Shown here: positions 43,468-56,992 of the stretch, piece after piece
Numbering within the stretch: position 1 is the first letter of the stretch
Layout: each line of letters opens with the position of its first letter
DNA from: Halomonas beimenensis
GTDB taxonomy: Bacteria > Pseudomonadota > Gammaproteobacteria > Pseudomonadales > Halomonadaceae
DNA: 64,000 nt
Direction of reading: 5' to 3'
Assembly: GCF_002549795.1 (NCBI RefSeq)
Contig: NZ_CP021435.1
Coordinates: 3,968,001 to 4,032,000 of the forward strand
Position numbers and translations under genes: made by a program
The notes under the pieces: model-generated
What the model saw: only the letters and a program-made list of their open reading frames with translations
What the model was told of the DNA's origin: nothing
The model's database searches: none

Positions 43468-44598
43468 TCATTCTAGTGCGTTCGGGGTGTCGGCATCCAT
43501 GTCCCCGCCTGCCCGGTCGACAAGCCGTGCCCCGTCGACCACCTCGACGCCCATGGCCTGCAGCGTCTCGCGCCCGAAACGCTCGGCGAAGGCCGGACTG
43601 GCCAGGCTCACCCAGTCATCGCCCTCACGCACCAGCATCAGGATGGCGAGGCCCTGCTGGCGTGCCACGGCCATGCCCTCGTCCTCGCCGAGCACCGACA
43701 TGGCCGTGGCCCAGGCGTCGGCACGGGCGTTGGAGGGATGGACCACGGTCACCGAGGCCAGGCGATGGCGGATGGGGCGCCCGGTGCGCGGATCGATGGT
43801 ATGGGAGTAGCGGCGACCGTCCGCCTCGAAGTAGTTGCGATAGTCGCCGGAGGTGGCCACCGAGGCATCCTCCAGGGGCAGCACGTGCCGGGCCTGGGGC
43901 CGGCCGTCCTGAGGCACCTCGACGCCGATGCGCCAGGGCTCGGCCTCGCCGTCGCGGAACCCCGCGACCTTGAGCTCGCCGCCGATATTGACCAGGTAGT
44001 CCTCCAGCCCCTGCTGCGCCAGATAGGCCGCCACCCGGTCGGTGGCATGGCCCTTGGCCACGCCGGACAGGTCGACGAAGACATCGCGCAGCCGCCGCGC
44101 CCGCCGCTCGTCCACCTCCAGTTCCAGGGTCTCCATGCCCACCTCGGCGAGCCGCGCCTCGATCAGCGCCTCCTCGGGCACTTCCCGCGGGCGCGCCTCG
44201 GGGCCGAAGCTCCACAGGTTGACCAGCCCCCCCACGGTGACGTCGAAGGCCCCGTCGCTGGCCTCGGCGACCGACCGGGCGATGGCCAGCACCTCGATCA
44301 GCGGCTTGGACAGGGTCTGCCACTCCCCGACCGGGGCCCGGTTGAAGGCCACCAGTTCGGCGTCGTCGCGATAGGTCGACATGGCGGCATCGACGGCCTC
44401 CAGTTCGGCGAGGATGCCGTCCTCGAGCGCATCGCGTCGCTCGGCGGTGATCGGCTCGGCCAGGGTCACCTGGTAATAGGTGCCGAAGATGTCGCCCTCG
44501 AGGGTGACCGGCGTCTCCAGCGTGCGCTCCGAACAGCCGGCCAGCAGGACGACCAGCAGCAGCGTCAGGAAGGCAAGGCGATAGTTAAGGAGTGACAT
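43468..44598 (-). CDS. apbE: FAD:protein FMN transferase ApbE (lipoprotein)
   Basis: ApbE attaches FMN to a threonine in Nqr, Rnf and similar proteins. The 376-residue protein has a lipoprotein signal with lipobox LLAGC (Cys22). Family motifs are FGTYYQVTLA, LVDLSG-like VFVDLSGVAKGHATDRVA, YLVNIGGELKVAG and YSHTIDPRTGRPIRH, with Mg ligands near WATAMSVLGEDEGM. No flavoprotein partner is adjacent. Downstream is glmU, 36 bases away; upstream is a MITE-like element. Confidence 0.93.
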   Translation of the reverse strand: MSLLNYRLAFLTLLLVVLLAGCSERTLETPVTLEGDIFGTYYQVTLAEPITAERRDALEDGILAELEAVDAAMSTYRDDAELVAFNRAPVGEWQTLSKPLIEVLAIARSVAEASDGAFDVTVGGLVNLWSFGPEARPREVPEEALIEARLAEVGMETLELEVDERRARRLRDVFVDLSGVAKGHATDRVAAYLAQQGLEDYLVNIGGELKVAGFRDGEAEPWRIGVEVPQDGRPQARHVLPLEDASVATSGDYRNYFEADGRRYSHTIDPRTGRPIRHRLASVTVVHPSNARADAWATAMSVLGEDEGMAVARQQGLAILMLVREGDDWVSLASPAFAERFGRETLQAMGVEVVDGARLVDRAGGDMDADTPNALE

Positions 44599-44628
44599 AA
44601 GGGCTCCAACAACAAAAGACCGAAGGAT

Positions 44629-44905
44629 GCGCTGATTTATGTCGCGAGCGACGAGAGGCGGGAACGCCTAGTTTGGTTGTCGCCGGAGCGCAGAACCGAG
44701 CGAAGCGACAAAAATCCGGAGGATGGCCCCGAAGGGGAGAGGAACCGAAGGTTCCGAGTCAACCGGAATGTAGCCTGCTACATGAGGATTCCGATGGTCC
44801 GACACCTCGGCACCGCCGACGGCCAGGATCGCTAGGTTCGTTCCCGACGAACCAACGCACTTCCCACATCCTTGTGGGTCGTCGAGCGCAGCAATAAATC
44901 AGTGC
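44629..44905. mobile_element. MITE-like element with terminal inverted repeats (277 bp)
   Basis: The ends are imperfect inverted repeats: GCGCTGATTTATG at 44629-44641 and its counterpart (reverse complement GCACTGATTTATT) at 44893-44905. The similarity extends inward to a CGACGA block on each side, and arguably outward through GAAGGA/GAGGAA. The interior has several smaller hairpins and no credible gene. It lies between apbE and uppP, its right end four bases from the uppP stop. Size, ends and lack of coding suggest a non-autonomous transposable element; no parent transposase was identified. Confidence 0.65.
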
Positions 44906-44909
44906 TTCC

Positions 44910-45707
44910 TCAGCCGAATAGCCAGATCAGGGCAACTCCCAGGATCAGCCGATAGACCACGAAGGGCTGCATGCCGATCCGCCGGATGAACACCAGGAAG
45001 AAATGGATACACAGGTAGGCGCTGATTCCCGACAGCAGGGTGCCCATCGCCAGGTCGGCCCAGGCCACCGGGGTCGATGCCTCCAGCAGCTCCAGGGTCT
45101 CCAGCCCCCCAGCCAGCACGATCACCGGGATCGACAGCAGGAAGGAGAAGCGCGCCGAGGCTTCCCGGGAGAGCCCCAGCAACAGCGCCGCCGTCATGGT
45201 GATCCCGGAGCGGGAGGTTCCGGGAATCAGCGCCAGGGCCTGAGCCAGGCCGATGCCCAGGGCATCCCGCCAGTGCATCCGGTATTCGCTGCGGGTGCCG
45301 CGATGCCGCCAGTCGGCATAGCCCAGCAGCAGGCCGAAGCCGATCAGGCCGCCGGCCAGCACCAGCGGCGAGCGCATCACCACCTCGATGGCATCCTTGA
45401 AGGCCAGCCCCACCAGGCCCACCGGGATGGTCGCGAGGATCACCCACCAGGCCAGGCGGGCATCCTCGTCGGTGCCCCGGCCCGCGACGCTACGGCCCCA
45501 ACTGGCCGTCATGGCGGCGAGCTCCCGACGGAAGTAGAGCACCACCGCGATCAGGCTGCCCAGGTGCAGGGCCACATCGAAGGCCAGGCCCTGGTCGGGC
45601 CAGTCGGTCAGCACCGGCACCAGGATCAGATGGGCGGAGCTGGAGATCGGCAGGAACTCGGTCAATCCCTGGACGATGGAGAGTAGGACGATCTGTAACC
45701 AATCCAT
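44910..45707 (-). CDS. uppP: Undecaprenyl-diphosphatase UppP (BacA)
   Basis: UppP recycles the undecaprenyl lipid carrier for peptidoglycan and gives bacitracin resistance. The 265-residue integral membrane protein has the two conserved motifs: GLTEFLPISSSAHLILV at residues 14-30, and PGTSRSGITMTAALLLGLSR at about 162-181 with the catalytic Ser and Arg. The length is normal. Its stop lies within a few bases of the MITE-like element. Confidence 0.97.
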   Translation of the reverse strand: MDWLQIVLLSIVQGLTEFLPISSSAHLILVPVLTDWPDQGLAFDVALHLGSLIAVVLYFRRELAAMTASWGRSVAGRGTDEDARLAWWVILATIPVGLVGLAFKDAIEVVMRSPLVLAGGLIGFGLLLGYADWRHRGTRSEYRMHWRDALGIGLAQALALIPGTSRSGITMTAALLLGLSREASARFSFLLSIPVIVLAGGLETLELLEASTPVAWADLAMGTLLSGISAYLCIHFFLVFIRRIGMQPFVVYRLILGVALIWLFG

Positions 45708-45789
45708 GGAGCGTCTCGGTCGAGCGGTCGGGGCGGCGATGACGGCCGATGGGAGAGGATACAGGTTCCGGGCCCGCCTGTCCGCCGCC

Positions 45790-47157
45790 TCAGCCAGCGA
45801 GGATCAGGGTGGCGATGCTCAGGTAGATCAGTACCCCGGAGGCATCGATCAGGGTGGTCACCAGCGGCGCCGAGGCGGTGGCCGGGTCCCAGCCCAGGCG
45901 ATCGAGCACGAAGGGCAGGCACATACCCAGCAGGCTGCCGAAGAGGACGATGGCGATCATGCTCAGCGCCACCACCATGGCCACCGCCTCGCCGGCGCGG
46001 ATGACCCCGATGGGCGCCACGGCCAGCGCCATGGTCAGCCCCAGCGAGCCGGCCACCAGCAATTCCCGACCCAGCAGCTTGCCCCAGTCGCGCACCCCGA
46101 CGTCGCCGGTGGCCATGCCGCGCACCATCAGGGTGGCGGCCTGGGCGCCGGCATTGCCGCCGCTGCCGATCAGCAGCGGCAGGAAGAACACCAGCGCCAC
46201 CTGGGCGGCGATGGTGTCCTCGAAATGGGCCAGGCCCGCGCCGGAGAAGAGATTGCCGAACACCAGCAGCACCAGCCAGGTGACTCGCTTGCGATAGAGG
46301 CTCCACAGGGGCACCCGGCCAACCCCGTCCTCCAGGGCCCCGATGGACATCCCCTTGTGGATATCCTCGGTGGCCTCGGACTCCATCACGTCCAGGGCAT
46401 CGTCGTGGGTGACGATGCCCACCAGCCGACGGGCCTCGTCGATCACCGGCAGCGCCAGCAGGTCGTAGCGGGCCACCACCCGGGCGACCTCCTCCTGGGG
46501 CGTGTCCACGCTCGTATGGATGACGTCATGGATCATCAGGTCGTCGACCCGGGCCCCGGGGCGCGCCACCATCAACTGACGCAGCGAGAGGGTGCCGGCC
46601 AGCCGGCCCTCGGTATCGACGACGTAGAGCTGATAGACGGTCTCGGCGTCCGGCGCGGTCTGGCGGACCCGCATCAGCGCCCGGGACACCGTCATCCCGG
46701 CGGGTATCGCCACGTAGTCCGAGGTCATCAGGGCCCCGGCGGTGCCCTCCTCGTAGCTGGCCAGGCGCTTGAGCTCCTCGCGCTCCTGCCGGGCCATGCG
46801 CCGCAGCAGCGCCTCGCGGCGGTCATCGTCGAGCAGCTTGTAGAAGTCGGTGCGCTCGTCGGCCCCCATCTCCTCGAGCACCGCCAGCAGGGCGTCGTCG
46901 CCCAGGGCCTCGGTGATGGCGAGCTGCTCCTCGCCATGGAGGTGGCCGAGCACGCTGGCGCGCCGCTCCAGGGGCAGCCGCTCCAGCAGGGCGCGACCGC
47001 GCAGCAGGTCCTCGTCCTCCAGCAGGTCCTGGAGAATCTCCGCGATGTCCGCCGATCGCAGCTCCGGGAGCCGGCTTTCCAGGCATGCTCGGTCGTCCGC
47101 CTTCAGGGCGTCGAGCAGTTCGGTCTTGTGGCGCTTCAGGGCGTCATTCAGTGGCAT
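45790..47157 (-). CDS. mgtE: Magnesium transporter MgtE
   Basis: A 455-residue magnesium channel. It has an N-terminal MgtE_N domain of helical repeats (about 1-130; LLEDEDLLRGRALLERLP) and a CBS pair (about 135-255; YVAIPAGMTVSRALMRVR, LPVIDEARRLVGIVTHDDAL). Five membrane helices follow, including GSGGNAGAQAATLMVRGMA and the pore Asp in LIDASGVLIYL. It is gated by cytosolic Mg. The ATG at 47157 has a GGGAGG site upstream and the start is typical. It follows the atp operon after a strong terminator. Confidence 0.95.
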   Translation of the reverse strand: MPLNDALKRHKTELLDALKADDRACLESRLPELRSADIAEILQDLLEDEDLLRGRALLERLPLERRASVLGHLHGEEQLAITEALGDDALLAVLEEMGADERTDFYKLLDDDRREALLRRMARQEREELKRLASYEEGTAGALMTSDYVAIPAGMTVSRALMRVRQTAPDAETVYQLYVVDTEGRLAGTLSLRQLMVARPGARVDDLMIHDVIHTSVDTPQEEVARVVARYDLLALPVIDEARRLVGIVTHDDALDVMESEATEDIHKGMSIGALEDGVGRVPLWSLYRKRVTWLVLLVFGNLFSGAGLAHFEDTIAAQVALVFFLPLLIGSGGNAGAQAATLMVRGMATGDVGVRDWGKLLGRELLVAGSLGLTMALAVAPIGVIRAGEAVAMVVALSMIAIVLFGSLLGMCLPFVLDRLGWDPATASAPLVTTLIDASGVLIYLSIATLILAG

Positions 47158-47194
47158 GAACCTCGTCCTCCCGATGCCGACACCGGAAACGAAA

Positions 47195-47223
47195 GCGCCC
47201 CCCGACACGAGGCCGGGGGGCGC
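47195..47223 (-). terminator. Terminator of the atp operon
   Basis: A 10-bp stem (GCGCCCCCCG with CGGGGGGCGC) and 9-base loop followed on the minus strand by CTTTCGTTT lies 28 bases after the atpC stop. Confidence 0.8.
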
Positions 47224-47250
47224 GATCGTCACACGCGATGGACGCGGGCG

Positions 47251-47679
47251 TCAGCTCCGGCCCACCTTGCGGCGCAGCTGCTGGATGGTCCGCAGCTGGG
47301 CCATGGCCTCGGCCAGCTCGGCCGTGGCGCGGGTGTAGTCCATCTCCGCGGACTTGTCCTGCATGGCCTTGAGCGCCTGCTGGCGAGCCTCCTCGGCGGC
47401 GGCCTCGTCCAGGTCGTCGGCGCGCACGGCGGTGTCGGCGAGCACGGTGACCACCTCGGGCTGGACCTCGAGGAAGCCGCCCGAGACATAGAAGTGATCC
47501 TCTTCACCTCCACCCCGGACGATGCGCACCGGACCGGGGGCCAACTCGGTGAGCAGCGGCGTATGGCCGGCCAGCACCCCGAGATCCCCCATGCGACCGG
47601 CCGCCACGACCTGCTCGGCATCGCCGGAGAAGATCGACGCCTCGGCGCTGACGATCTCGCACTTGAAGGTTTTCGTCAT
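47251..47679 (-). CDS. atpC: ATP synthase epsilon subunit
   Basis: A 142-residue F1 subunit of the central stalk. The N-terminal beta domain has FKCEIVSAEASIFSGDAEQVV, GDLGVLAGHTPLLTELAPGP and FYVSGGFLEVQPEVVTVLAD. The C-terminal helical hairpin is EEARQQALKAMQDKS and following. It couples rotation and can inhibit ATP hydrolysis. It is the last gene of atpIBEFHAGDC. Confidence 0.97.
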   Translation of the reverse strand: MTKTFKCEIVSAEASIFSGDAEQVVAAGRMGDLGVLAGHTPLLTELAPGPVRIVRGGGEEDHFYVSGGFLEVQPEVVTVLADTAVRADDLDEAAAEEARQQALKAMQDKSAEMDYTRATAELAEAMAQLRTIQQLRRKVGRS

Positions 47680-47703
47680 GATGACGTCTCCCAGGTGGAG
47701 GGA

Positions 47704-49146
<1,443 letters not shown>

Positions 49147-50028
49147 TTATACGGCGGCGGCGCCACCGACGATCTCGGAGATTTCCTGGGTGATGGCCGC
49201 CTGACGGGCCTTGTTGTACACCAGCTCCAGGTCGTCGATCAGATTGCCGGCATTGTCGGTGGCGCTCTTCATGGCGATCATCCGCGCGGCCTGCTCGCAG
49301 GCCACGTTCTCGACCACCGCCTGATAGACCTGCGCCTCGACGAAACGCACGAGCAGGCTATCCAACAGCTCCTTGGCATCCGGCTCATACAGGTAGTCCC
49401 AGCTCTGGGGACGCTTGTCTTCTTCGTTCTGCGCCTCGGCGCCCATCTCGGGAGACAGGGGCAGCAGCTGGCGGACCACCGGCTTCTGGGTCATGGTGTT
49501 CACGAACTCGTTGAACACCACGTACAGGCGGTCCAGCTTGCCCTCGTCGTAGGCATCCAGCATCACCTTCACGCTGCCGATCAGGTCGTCGGCCTCGGGG
49601 GCCTCGCCCAGGCCGCTCTTGGCCGCGACCAGGCTGCCGCCGTACTTGCGGAAGAAGCCGGTGGCCTTGCTGCCCAGGGCACAGAAGTCCAGCTCGGCGC
49701 CGTTGTCGCGCCAGGCCTGGGCCTCCTTGACGACGGCCTTGAACATGTTGACGTTCAGGCCACCGCACAGACCGCGGTCACTGGAGACGACGATGTAGCC
49801 GACCCGCTTGACCTCGCGCTCCTCCATCCACGGATGCTTGTACTCCGGGTTGGCATCGGCGATGTGGCCCACGACCTTGCGGATCTGCTTGGCGTAGGGC
49901 TGGCTGGCCTTCATCCGGTCCTGCGCCTTGCGCATCTTCGACGCAGCGACCATCTCCATGGCACTGGTGATCTTCTGCGTGTTCTTGATGCTCCCGATCT
50001 GGGTGCGTATCTCTTTTGCAGCTGCCAT
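49147..50028 (-). CDS. atpG: ATP synthase gamma subunit
   Basis: A 293-residue rotor shaft subunit with the conserved terminal helices: [20 protein letters not shown] followed by [15 protein letters not shown] at the N-terminus, and [20 protein letters not shown] plus [19 protein letters not shown] at the C-terminus. The Rossmann-like middle has [16 protein letters not shown]. Length and context are normal. Confidence 0.98.
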   Translation of the reverse strand: MAAAKEIRTQIGSIKNTQKITSAMEMVAASKMRKAQDRMKASQPYAKQIRKVVGHIADANPEYKHPWMEEREVKRVGYIVVSSDRGLCGGLNVNMFKAVVKEAQAWRDNGAELDFCALGSKATGFFRKYGGSLVAAKSGLGEAPEADDLIGSVKVMLDAYDEGKLDRLYVVFNEFVNTMTQKPVVRQLLPLSPEMGAEAQNEEDKRPQSWDYLYEPDAKELLDSLLVRFVEAQVYQAVVENVACEQAARMIAMKSATDNAGNLIDDLELVYNKARQAAITQEISEIVGGAAAV

Positions 50029-50102
50029 AGCGATCTACCTTTGTTCGTGGCCCTCAGAAAGCTCCAGGGCCCGCCCCCGGAGAAGGAGGCGGGCCGGCGG
50101 GG

Positions 50103-51647
<1,545 letters not shown>

Positions 51648-51663
51648 GCCATGTCCCTCAGAC

Positions 51664-52203
51664 TCAGGCGGAAAGGGCCTCGTGGAGGCGGTTCAGTCGA
51701 CCACGCACCGACCCGTCGATGACGGTGTCGCCGGCGCGCAGGATCACGCCCCCCAGGAGGCTTGCATCCACCTGAGTGGTAATGGAGATTTCGCGGTTCA
51801 GACGCTTGGCCAGCGCACTCGCGAGCTTTTCCTGCTGCGCGTCGTCCAGCGGGAAGGCGGAGACGATATCGACGTCCATGCGCTTCTCCTGCTGGGCCTT
51901 GAGCAGCTCGAACTGCTCGGCGATGGCCGGCAGGGCCAGCAGGCGGCCCTTCTCGCCGACGAGGCGCACGAAGTTGCGGACGTCGTCGTTGACGGCATCG
52001 CCGCAGATCTCGATCAGGGTGTCCGCCCGCTGCGCGCTGGACAGCCGCGGGTTGCCCAGCACTCGACGGCGCATGTCGTCGTTCTCGACGACACGCGCCA
52101 CGGTGGTGAGCATGCCGGACCAGTCATCGAGCGCCTGGCTTTCCACTGCGCGTTCGAAGGCCGCCTTGGCGTAGGGGCGAGCGACGGTAGACAGTTCCGC
52201 CAT
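51664..52203 (-). CDS. atpH: ATP synthase delta subunit
   Basis: A 179-residue peripheral-stalk subunit joining the b dimer to F1. It shows [16 protein letters not shown] at the N-terminus, [22 protein letters not shown] in the helical domain, and the C-terminal Gly-rich block [20 protein letters not shown]. It overlaps nothing and lies 11 bases after atpF. Confidence 0.97.
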   Translation of the reverse strand: MAELSTVARPYAKAAFERAVESQALDDWSGMLTTVARVVENDDMRRRVLGNPRLSSAQRADTLIEICGDAVNDDVRNFVRLVGEKGRLLALPAIAEQFELLKAQQEKRMDVDIVSAFPLDDAQQEKLASALAKRLNREISITTQVDASLLGGVILRAGDTVIDGSVRGRLNRLHEALSA

Positions 52204-52214
52204 GGGTCACCTCC

Positions 52215-52685
52215 TCAAAGCTCTTCGGCGAGTTTGTCAACGAGCTCTGCGTGCCGCTTCTCGTCGATGGAGGACTCCAGGATCCGCTCCGCAGCCACCA
52301 CGGCGAGCCGCGAGACCTGCTCGCGCAGCTCATCCTTCGCGCGGTTCATTTCCTGCTCAATCTCGGACTTGGCCTGGGTGATCATGCGCTCGCCTTCCTG
52401 GCGAGCCTGCTCACGTGCCTCGTCGATCATCTGGTTGGACCGCTTGTGGGCCTGCTCCAGGATTTCGGCCGCCTGCTCCTTGCTCTCACGCAGCGTCTCG
52501 TTGGCCTGCTGTTCGGCCAGTTCGAGATCGCGTGAAGCACGGCTGGCAGCGTCCAGGCCATCGGCGATCTTCTTCTGACGATCCCGCAGGGCCTGCATGA
52601 CCGGCGGCCATACAAACCTCATGCAGAACCAGACGAAGAACGCAAAGGCGATAGCCTGGCCGATCAGGGTAAGGTTCAGGTTCAC
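52215..52685 (-). CDS. atpF: ATP synthase b subunit
   Basis: A 156-residue peripheral-stalk subunit with one N-terminal membrane helix ([23 protein letters not shown], residues 5-23), the conserved [19 protein letters not shown], and a long charged coiled coil to the end ([20 protein letters not shown]). Length equals the E. coli protein. Confidence 0.97.
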   Translation of the reverse strand: MNLNLTLIGQAIAFAFFVWFCMRFVWPPVMQALRDRQKKIADGLDAASRASRDLELAEQQANETLRESKEQAAEILEQAHKRSNQMIDEAREQARQEGERMITQAKSEIEQEMNRAKDELREQVSRLAVVAAERILESSIDEKRHAELVDKLAEEL

Positions 52686-52749
52686 GCCAGCACCTCTCGC
52701 GTCACGTGTTTGGGGTTAGGGGCTCGACGGGTCTTGCGACCGCGACGAG

Positions 52750-54446
<1,697 letters not shown>

Positions 54447-54544
54447 CCGATCTCGGGGCGATGTCGCACGATATCGCGCCAGCTTACGACTAAAAGTCGA
54501 GAAATCTTCGCGGAACCCTCTTAGCTTGCTAATTGAAACGCCCC

Positions 54545-55468
54545 TCAGCGGATATGCGCGAGGATGCCGTCCAGCTCGTCGAGGCTCGAGTAGCGGATGG
54601 TCACCCGCCCCTTGCCCCCGCGACCGTGCTGGATCTTCACCGGCGCGCCCAGCAGCTCGCCCAGGCGGGACTCCAGGCGCGCCACGTCGGGACTGGTCGC
54701 CGGCTTGTCCGCCGCCTTCGGCTCTCCCTGGGCGAGTCGCTTGACCAGGGCCTCGGTGGCCCGGACGGTGAGGTCCTTGTTGACCACCTCATGGGCGGCC
54801 TGGCGCTGCTTGGCGCCGGACAGCGCCAGCAGGGCCCGGGCGTGCCCCATGTCCAGGTCCCCGCGCTCCAGCAGGGTCTGGACCTCCGGATCCAGGGCCA
54901 GCAGGCGCAGCAGGTTGGCCACCTGGGCGCGGGAGCGGCCCACCGCGTCGGCGGCCTGCTGCTGGGTGAGCTCGAACTCGTCGAGCAGGCGCTTGAGCGC
55001 CATGGCCTCCTCGATGGGATTGAGGTTCTCGCGCTGGATATTCTCGATCAGGGCCAGGGCCAGGGCCACCTCGTCGGAGACCTCGCGGATCACCGCCGGG
55101 ATGACGTCCAGCTCGGCGAGCTGGGCCGCCCGCCAGCGGCGCTCGCCGGCGATGATCTCGTAGCGCCGCTCGCCGATGGGACGCACCACGATGGGCTGCA
55201 TGACCCCCTGGGCGCGGATCGAGTCGGCCAGTTCCTCCAGGGCCTCGGGCTGGATGTCGCGGCGCGGCTGGTACTTCCCGCGGCTCAGCTGGCCGAGGGG
55301 CAGGCGCTCGAGGCGCTCGTCGGGGCGGAGCTCGGGGGTGGCGCCGTTGACCTCGGCGGCCTCCGGCTCGCCGCCGGCCTCGGGCAGGTCCAGGCTTTCG
55401 CGGCGGCGGGCCCCGGCACCGATCAGAGCATCCAGGCCACGTCCCAGGGCGCGTTGTTTGCGCGTCAT
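54545..55468 (-). CDS. parB: Chromosome-partitioning protein ParB
   Basis: A 307-residue ParB/Spo0J protein. It has the N-terminal ALGRGLDALIGAG motif that contacts ParA, and the CTPase domain with GKYQPRRDIQPEALEELADS, GERRWRAAQLA and ENIQRENLNPIEEA. A helix-turn-helix (ELTQQQAADAVGRSRAQVAN) and a C-terminal dimer domain follow. It loads at parS sites near the origin and spreads as a CTP clamp. The ATG at 55468 has a GAGGGA site. No parS site was recognised in this window. Confidence 0.96.
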   Translation of the reverse strand: MTRKQRALGRGLDALIGAGARRRESLDLPEAGGEPEAAEVNGATPELRPDERLERLPLGQLSRGKYQPRRDIQPEALEELADSIRAQGVMQPIVVRPIGERRYEIIAGERRWRAAQLAELDVIPAVIREVSDEVALALALIENIQRENLNPIEEAMALKRLLDEFELTQQQAADAVGRSRAQVANLLRLLALDPEVQTLLERGDLDMGHARALLALSGAKQRQAAHEVVNKDLTVRATEALVKRLAQGEPKAADKPATSPDVARLESRLGELLGAPVKIQHGRGGKGRVTIRYSSLDELDGILAHIR

Positions 55469-55508
55469 CGACTTTCCCTCACTACTGGTCACGCCGGGGC
55501 GGCGTGGA

Positions 55509-56279
55509 CTACAACGACAGGCGTCGGATCAGTTCCTTGGCCAGCACCCGATGGGCCTGGCTGCCCCGCGAGAAGCGGGCGTACTTGGTCACGGGCAGGC
55601 CGTGGCTCGGCGCCTCGGCCACCCGCACGTTGCGCGGGATGGTGGTCTTGAGCAGGGCGTCGCCGAAGTAGTCGCGCAGCTGCTTGCTGACGTCGCGGGT
55701 CAGGCTGTTGCGCGAGTCGTACATGGTGCGCAGGATGCCGAGGATATCCAGTCGCGGGTTCACGCTGTCCTTGATCTGCTCGACGGTGTCGAGCAGCGCC
55801 GACAGGCCCTCCAGGGCATAGAACTCGCACTGCAGCGGGATCAGCACGCCGTGGGCGGCGGTCAGGCCGTTGACGGTAAGCATGTTCAGCGAGGGCGGGC
55901 AGTCGATCAGCACCGCGTCGTACTCGCCGTCGAGCTCTTCCAGGGCCTTGGCCAGGCTGCGCTCGCGATCCTCGTCACGATCCAGCAGTTCCACCTCCGC
56001 GGCGGTCAGGTCGCCGTTGCCCGGCAGCAGGGCATAGCCCGCCTCGGGACAGTCGAGGATCACCTCGGACGGTCGGCGCTCGCCGAGCACCACGTCCAGG
56101 ACGCTACCATCGAGCTCGTGCTTGTCGACACCGCTGCCCATGGTGGCGTGGCCCTGGGGATCCAGGTCGACCAGCAGCACGCGACGGTCCAGGGCGGCCA
56201 GGCTGGCGGCCAGGTTCACGGCGGTGGTGGTCTTGCCCACGCCCCCCTTCTGGTTGGTCAAGGCGATGATCTTGGTCAC
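55509..56279 (-). CDS. parA: Chromosome-partitioning ATPase ParA (Soj)
   Basis: A 256-residue deviant Walker ATPase with NQKGGVGKTTTAVNLAASLA, LLVDLDPQGHATMGSGVD, DAVLIDCPPSLNMLTVNGL and PLQCEFYALEGLSAL. It forms the nucleoid gradient that moves ParB-bound origins. The GTG at 56279 follows AAGGAAG and gives the family start VTKIIALTNQKGG. It lies between rsmG and parB, the standard origin-proximal order. Confidence 0.96.
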   Translation of the reverse strand: MTKIIALTNQKGGVGKTTTAVNLAASLAALDRRVLLVDLDPQGHATMGSGVDKHELDGSVLDVVLGERRPSEVILDCPEAGYALLPGNGDLTAAEVELLDRDEDRERSLAKALEELDGEYDAVLIDCPPSLNMLTVNGLTAAHGVLIPLQCEFYALEGLSALLDTVEQIKDSVNPRLDILGILRTMYDSRNSLTRDVSKQLRDYFGDALLKTTIPRNVRVAEAPSHGLPVTKYARFSRGSQAHRVLAKELIRRLSL

Positions 56280-56335
56280 GGCGACTTCCTTGCGTTGGGA
56301 GACTGAGTGCACTCGCGGCTCGACGGCGGGCCGCC

Positions 56336-56992
56336 TCAGGCGGGCACGGATCCGCCACGCTCGAGGATCACCAGGCGGCGGTGGCCGGCCTCGAAGGGAA
56401 CCCGCAGCTCATGGCTGGCCACCACCGCGACCTTCTCGGGCAGGCCGCCGAGCTCATCTTCCACGGCCGGCCCCTTCATGGCCAGCCACTGGCCGTCTTC
56501 GGCCGGCAGCGAGGCGCTCAGGGTGACGAAATCCCCGAGGCTGGCGAAGGCACGGGAGATCACCTGATCGAAGCCGCCCGCAGGGGCGTCGAAGGCCTCC
56601 ACCCGGGCCTGGACCGGGGTGACGTTGGGCAAGCCCAGCTCCATGACCGCCTGACGCTGGAAGCGCACCTTCTTGCCGTTGCTGTCCAGCAGGGTGACCT
56701 CGAGCGTCGGGTCGAGGATCGCCAGGACCAGCCCCGGCAACCCGGGGCCCGCGCCCACGTCCAGCAGCCTCGGGCCGCGGACGAAGGGGTGCACGGCGGC
56801 GCTGTCGAGCAGGTGCCGAGCGACCATTTCCTGAGGATCGCGTACCGCGGTGAGGTTATAGGCGCGGTTCCACTTGTGCAACAGCCCCACCAGGGCCAGC
56901 AACCGATCGCGGCGCGAGGGGGCCACCTCCAGGCCGAGTTCGTCCAGGCCCCGGTCCAGCCGGGCCCCGAGGGTCGTGTCGTTTGCGGTCAT
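56336..56992 (-). CDS. rsmG: 16S rRNA (guanine-527-N7)-methyltransferase RsmG
   Basis: A 218-residue SAM-dependent methyltransferase (GidB). The SAM motif is [20 protein letters not shown] (about 75-94). [20 protein letters not shown] and [21 protein letters not shown] are conserved, and [13 protein letters not shown] closes the active site. It modifies G527 in the 530 loop; loss gives low-level streptomycin resistance. It overlaps the end of mnmG by four bases. Confidence 0.97.
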   Translation of the reverse strand: MTANDTTLGARLDRGLDELGLEVAPSRRDRLLALVGLLHKWNRAYNLTAVRDPQEMVARHLLDSAAVHPFVRGPRLLDVGAGPGLPGLVLAILDPTLEVTLLDSNGKKVRFQRQAVMELGLPNVTPVQARVEAFDAPAGGFDQVISRAFASLGDFVTLSASLPAEDGQWLAMKGPAVEDELGGLPEKVAVVASHELRVPFEAGHRRLVILERGGSVPA

